Source of the DNA: Phanerodontia chrysosporium
Lineage: Eukaryota > Basidiomycota > Agaricomycetes > Polyporales > Phanerochaetaceae
Assembly (NCBI GenBank): GCA_001910725.1
Contig: MJGA01000147.1
Coordinates: forward strand, 1 to 10,200
DNA length: 10,200 nt
Reading direction: 5' to 3'
Part shown: one piece after another, positions 7,200 through 10,200 of the stretch
Numbering within the stretch: position 1 is the first letter of the stretch
Layout: every line of letters starts with the position of its first letter
The notes under the pieces: model-generated
Database searches by the model: none
The model's input: only the letters and a program-made list of their open reading frames with translations
What the model was told of the DNA's origin: nothing
Translations under genes and position numbers: made by a program

Positions 7200-8998
7200 A
7201 GTCTGCGACATCTGGTCCGTTTTTAGATTTCCTTTACCCTCCCGACTCAGTAGAATGTATTAGATCAGTTTTGGAATCGAGAAAAGTCTCTAGTTTGCCC
7301 TCTAAATCGAGCTTTATCGTTCCAGTAACTTTGAGTCAGGGTAAGGAAATCAGAGTGCAGACTACCGCGCTGGTTGATTCAGGGGCCTATGCTGTGTTCA
7401 TTAGCCATCGCTTCGTCAAGAAGCATAAGCTGAAGACGAATCAGCTGGCCAGGGAGATACGCGTTTACAACGCAGATGGCTCCAGGAACAAGTGTGGCAG
7501 TATTGAGAAGTACGCTTGGCTCGACGTAGCCGTAGGGGACCATGTCTCCAGACAAGCATGCCTCATTACAGATCTGGGTGGAAAGGACATGTTCCTCGGC
7601 TTTAGCTACTTGAAGAAGCATAATCCCGAGATAGATTGGGATAAGGGCGAGTGGAAGTACTCCAGATGCCCAGATTCTTGTCGCTTTACCAGCCACAAGG
7701 CTCAAGTAGCACAAGCAGAGCTCGAAGAACCTATGGATGAGGACTTCGAGGAGGAAGAAGAGGAGCCTTGGCTTCAGTGGGTCGACCCTTCCACCCCAGA
7801 TGGCCGCGTTTTGGCAGTAACCTGCCGGAAGATCGCAGCGATGTGCAGTATTCGTTCGCTGGAGGGAATCGAGGGCTGGGAGCAGCTTGTCCCTGCACAG
7901 TATCAAGACTATGGGGATGTGTTTTCGAAGCGTGCAAGCGAACGGTTACCCGTACGAAAGCCTTACGACCACGCTGTCGAGTTTATCAATGGAGCTACCC
8001 TACCTCGACCAGCTCGTAACTACTCGCTGTCGCCAGAAGAGAGGAATTCTCTGGACGAGTGGATTCAGGAGAATCTCGCCAAGGGATACATCAGACCGAG
8101 TAAATCCCCGCTGGCAGCACCAGTCTTTTTCGTGAAGAAGAAGGACGGTTCATTGCGCTTGGTGCAAGACTACAGAAAGCTGAACGAAGTCGTCAAGAAA
8201 GACCGCTTCCCTATACCCAAGATCTCAGACCTTATAGATCGACTATCTAAGGCCAGTATATACACCAAGATTGACCTTAGATGGGGGTATAACAACGTCA
8301 GAATCAAGGAAGGAGACGAGTGGAAGCTGGCCTTCATCACACCTTTCGGTTTATATGAACCTACAGTGATGTTCTTCGGCCTCAGCAATGCACCAGCAAC
8401 CTTTCAGCGCATGATGAACCATATTCTCGACGATCTGATTCGAGAAGGGCATGTCATGGTCTACCTAGACGACATTCTCATCTTCACGAATGACTTGGAC
8501 CACCATCGGCGATTAGTTCGCGAGGTATTACAGCGGCTACGCGACAACGACCTGTTCGCTAAGCCAGAAAAATGCTTCTTCGAGACGGATAGCATTGAAT
8601 ACCTCGGAATGATCATCAGCAAGGGGTCGGTTCAGATGGATCCATCGAAGGTAGATGGCGTTTTATCTTGGCCCATACCAAAAAGGGTCAAAGATGTCCA
8701 GGCTTTTCTGGGTTTTGCCAACTTCTACCGACGGTTTATTCGAGACTTTGGCAAGATTGTTCGCCCATTGTCAGAGCTTACCCGCAAAGGCAAAGAGTGG
8801 GAATGGGGGCCTGAGCAGCAGGATGCTTTCGATACGCTCAAAAGAGCGTTCACTACGGCGCCTATTCTCAAGATTCCAGACGACGAGCACCCTTTCAGGC
8901 TCGAATGCGATTCGTCAGACTTTGCTACGGGGCTGTACTTGAGCAACTGGGCGAGGATGGCCTTTGGCACCCGGTCGCGTTTTACTCCAAGGCGCTAG
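7175..8998 (+). pseudogene. pol 5' part of copy R: protease, reverse transcriptase, start of RNase H
   Basis: The frame opens at 7175, 25 nt before the end of gag, in the -1 frame relative to gag, and has no ATG near its start; the first plausible start (7271) is TTG. This suggests a frameshifted Gag-Pol product. The retropepsin catalytic DSG is at 7376-7384 (LVDSGA), followed by an acidic linker. RT motifs FVKKKDGSLR, DLRWGYNNV and WKLAFITPFGLYEPTVMFFG are present, YLDD is at 8462-8473, then EYLGMIISKG and [10 protein letters not shown]. RNase H begins with [10 protein letters not shown] (first catalytic Asp 8909-8911). The run at 8929-8932 has four G where copy L has five; this shifts frame and leads to a stop at 8996-8998. 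All protease and RT motifs are otherwise complete. Confidence 0.9.
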
Positions 8999-10200
8999 GC
9001 GTACACGAGCGCAACTACGAGATATACGACAAGGAGATGCTAGCCATCATCCGCGCGCTGAAGGAATGGCGCCACCACTTGGAGGGACACCCTCTACCGT
9101 TCGAAATATGGTCAGATCACCAGAATTTGACCTATTTCCGCAAGGCACAAGACTTGACGCGACGTCAAGCACGTTGGAGTCTTTTCCTCACACGTTTCCA
9201 CTTCAAGTTGGAGCACAAGCCTGGAAAGACGATGAAGCGGGCTGATCCAATGTCCAGGAGGCCAGATCATGAATTGGGGGTGGATTGCGACAATCGTGAA
9301 AAAGTCCTTTTGAAGCCAGAATATTTCGCGATTCGAGCCATGCAACCAACCCATTCATCGATAGTGGACGATAGCAAACTGCTAGAAAGGATCAGAAAAG
9401 CCCTGCTGGACGACGAAGTCACCAAGTCATACAAAGACCTGATGTTGAAAGGACCAAGAGAGTTCGGGAAGGACTTAGCGGAATGGCACCTCGAGGATGG
9501 GCTACTACTGCACCGAGGCAAGGTGTATGTGCCCAAGGACGACAAGATTAGGGCGGATCTACTCAAGTTACACCACGACTTCCCTGGGGCTGGACACCCT
9601 GGACGATGGAAGACGTTGGAGTTGCTGTCGCGCAACTACTGGTGGCCAGGAATGTCAGTTTACGTCAAGAAGTACGTCGCAGGTTGCGAAGTCTGCCAGT
9701 CGCATAAAAACGTCAATCAGAAGCCTGCTGGCCTGCTACAGCCGAACGAGGTTCCGTCGGAACCCTGGAGATAATCTCATGCGATATGATCACGGACTTG
9801 CCTGAGTCGGACGGTTACAACGCTATCTTCGTAGTCGTTTGCCGCTTAACCAAGCGAGCACATTTCCTCCCCATCACCAAGGAGTTTTCAGCCAAGGATC
9901 TGGGAAATTTGCTCTATGAGCGTGTTTGGCCTTTGCATGGACCTACCCAGACAGATCATTTCGGACAGAGGAACGCAGTTCGCTGCGAAACTCTTTCAGG
10001 AATGGTGCAGACTCCTGGGGATCAAGTCAGCAATGACTACAGCGTTTCACCCTCAGGCAGACGGTCAGACTGAGCGAGTTAATCAGTCATTGGAGCAGTA
10101 TCTGCGCTGCTACACAAGCTTTAGGCAGGACGACTGGGCGTACCTTTTGCCCTCTGCTGAGTTTGCGTACAACAACCAGGCGCATGAAAGCACCAAGAAC
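8933..10200 (+). pseudogene. pol 3' part of copy R: RNase H and integrase, two more frameshifts, cut by window end
   Basis: From about 8933 the pol sequence resumes in another frame: [17 protein letters not shown], the RNase H segments [11 protein letters not shown] and [10 protein letters not shown], then the connection domain. The integrase N-terminal zinc finger has His at 9574 and 9595 and Cys at 9685 and 9694 (HHCC, with C-x2-C). A missing G in TGGAG at 9767-9770 produces TAA at 9775. The catalytic core continues in a third frame from there, and an extra C near 9942-9943 shifts it back. The triad is complete: Asp 9783-9785 (CDMITDLP), Asp 9964-9966 (SDRGTQF) and Glu 10072-10074 (DGQTERVNQ), with exactly 35 residues between the last two. 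The window ends shortly after, so any chromodomain cannot be assessed. Confidence 0.88.

Larger units (their letters stand above)
5743..9617 (+). repeat. Right arm of the ~3.87 kb inverted repeat (partner 1-3869)
   Basis: This is the plus-strand partner of the left arm. Homology begins sharply at 5743, the base after the LTR terminus. It is still continuing where copy L runs off the window, so the true palindrome is longer than what is seen here. Confidence 0.93.
5743..10200 (+). mobile_element. Ty3/gypsy LTR retrotransposon, copy R (interrupted target copy, both ends outside)
   Basis: This second copy of the same family has the opposite orientation. It starts abruptly at 5743, inside gag, at the base matching copy L position 3869 (about codon 42 of gag). 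It runs through gag and pol to the window end, inside the integrase core. Identity to copy L is high, with scattered, mostly transition differences. Its missing 5' LTR, leader and gag N-terminus should lie on the far side of copy L if copy L inserted here. Pol carries three frameshifts in the window (near 8930, 9767 and 9942), so the copy is defective as assembled, although gag is open from the junction to its stop. Confidence 0.92.

Noticed and set aside
7271..7273. An independent pol start at 7271 (and at 2342 in copy L)
   Set aside because: The codon is TTG, the frame is open upstream to 7175, and fungal elements rarely start at TTG. A Gag-Pol fusion is more likely.
1..10200. The palindrome as a missed-adapter or fold-back sequencing artefact
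   Set aside because: The arms differ by substitutions and indels, the spacer is 1.87 kb of non-palindromic sequence, and the right arm begins exactly at an LTR terminus. These features fit transposition better than a fold-back read.
1..10200. Host genes, tRNA or rRNA genes
   Set aside because: All stretches are accounted for by the two element copies, their LTR and leader. No tRNA or rRNA signature was seen on either strand.

Overview
The window is entirely transposon. It holds two inverted copies of one Ty3/gypsy (Metaviridae-type) LTR retrotransposon and no host gene. The Gag-Pol architecture, reverse-transcriptase wording such as DLRWGYNNVRI and YLDD, the TATA-box LTR and moderate GC content suggest a filamentous fungus, most likely an agaricomycete basidiomycete. 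That assignment rests on family resemblance, not on any host gene.

Layout. Copy L runs on the minus strand from its 5' LTR terminus at 5742 leftward off the window at position 1. In element order it has: a 5' LTR of about 601 bp (5742-5142) with a TATA box (5324-5317); an 11-nt site just downstream of the LTR that is exactly complementary to the predicted RNA 5' end (Tf1-type self-priming); a long leader; an unrecognised coding-like region (4832-4022); gag (3992-2414); and pol (2438 to 1, cut inside the integrase zinc finger). Copy R runs on the plus strand from 5743 off the window at 10200: gag without its first ~41 codons, then protease, reverse transcriptase, RNase H and integrase including the whole D,D-35-E triad.

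The key observation is the junction. Base 5742 is the outer end of copy L's LTR, and homology of copy R to copy L's own gag begins at exactly 5743. Copy L therefore appears to have jumped, in opposite orientation, into the gag of a sister copy. The 5' part of copy R should lie left of this window, beyond copy L's 3' LTR, with a short target duplication. The result is a palindrome with arms of about 3.87 kb and a 1.87 kb spacer. A transcript from copy R's own promoter would read copy L antisense and then copy R sense, giving a self-complementary RNA.

Both copies carry frameshifts, many in homopolymers. The indels I located between the arms account exactly for their 6-nt length difference. As assembled, neither copy encodes an uninterrupted Gag-Pol. 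Oddly, the younger insert (L) has more indels than the older target (R), so sequencing error must be separated from real decay. The U3 part of the LTR carries two further unusual structures: an approximately 10-bp-periodic TCC/CTA array spanning about 190 bp, and a tight cluster of CACGTG E-boxes.
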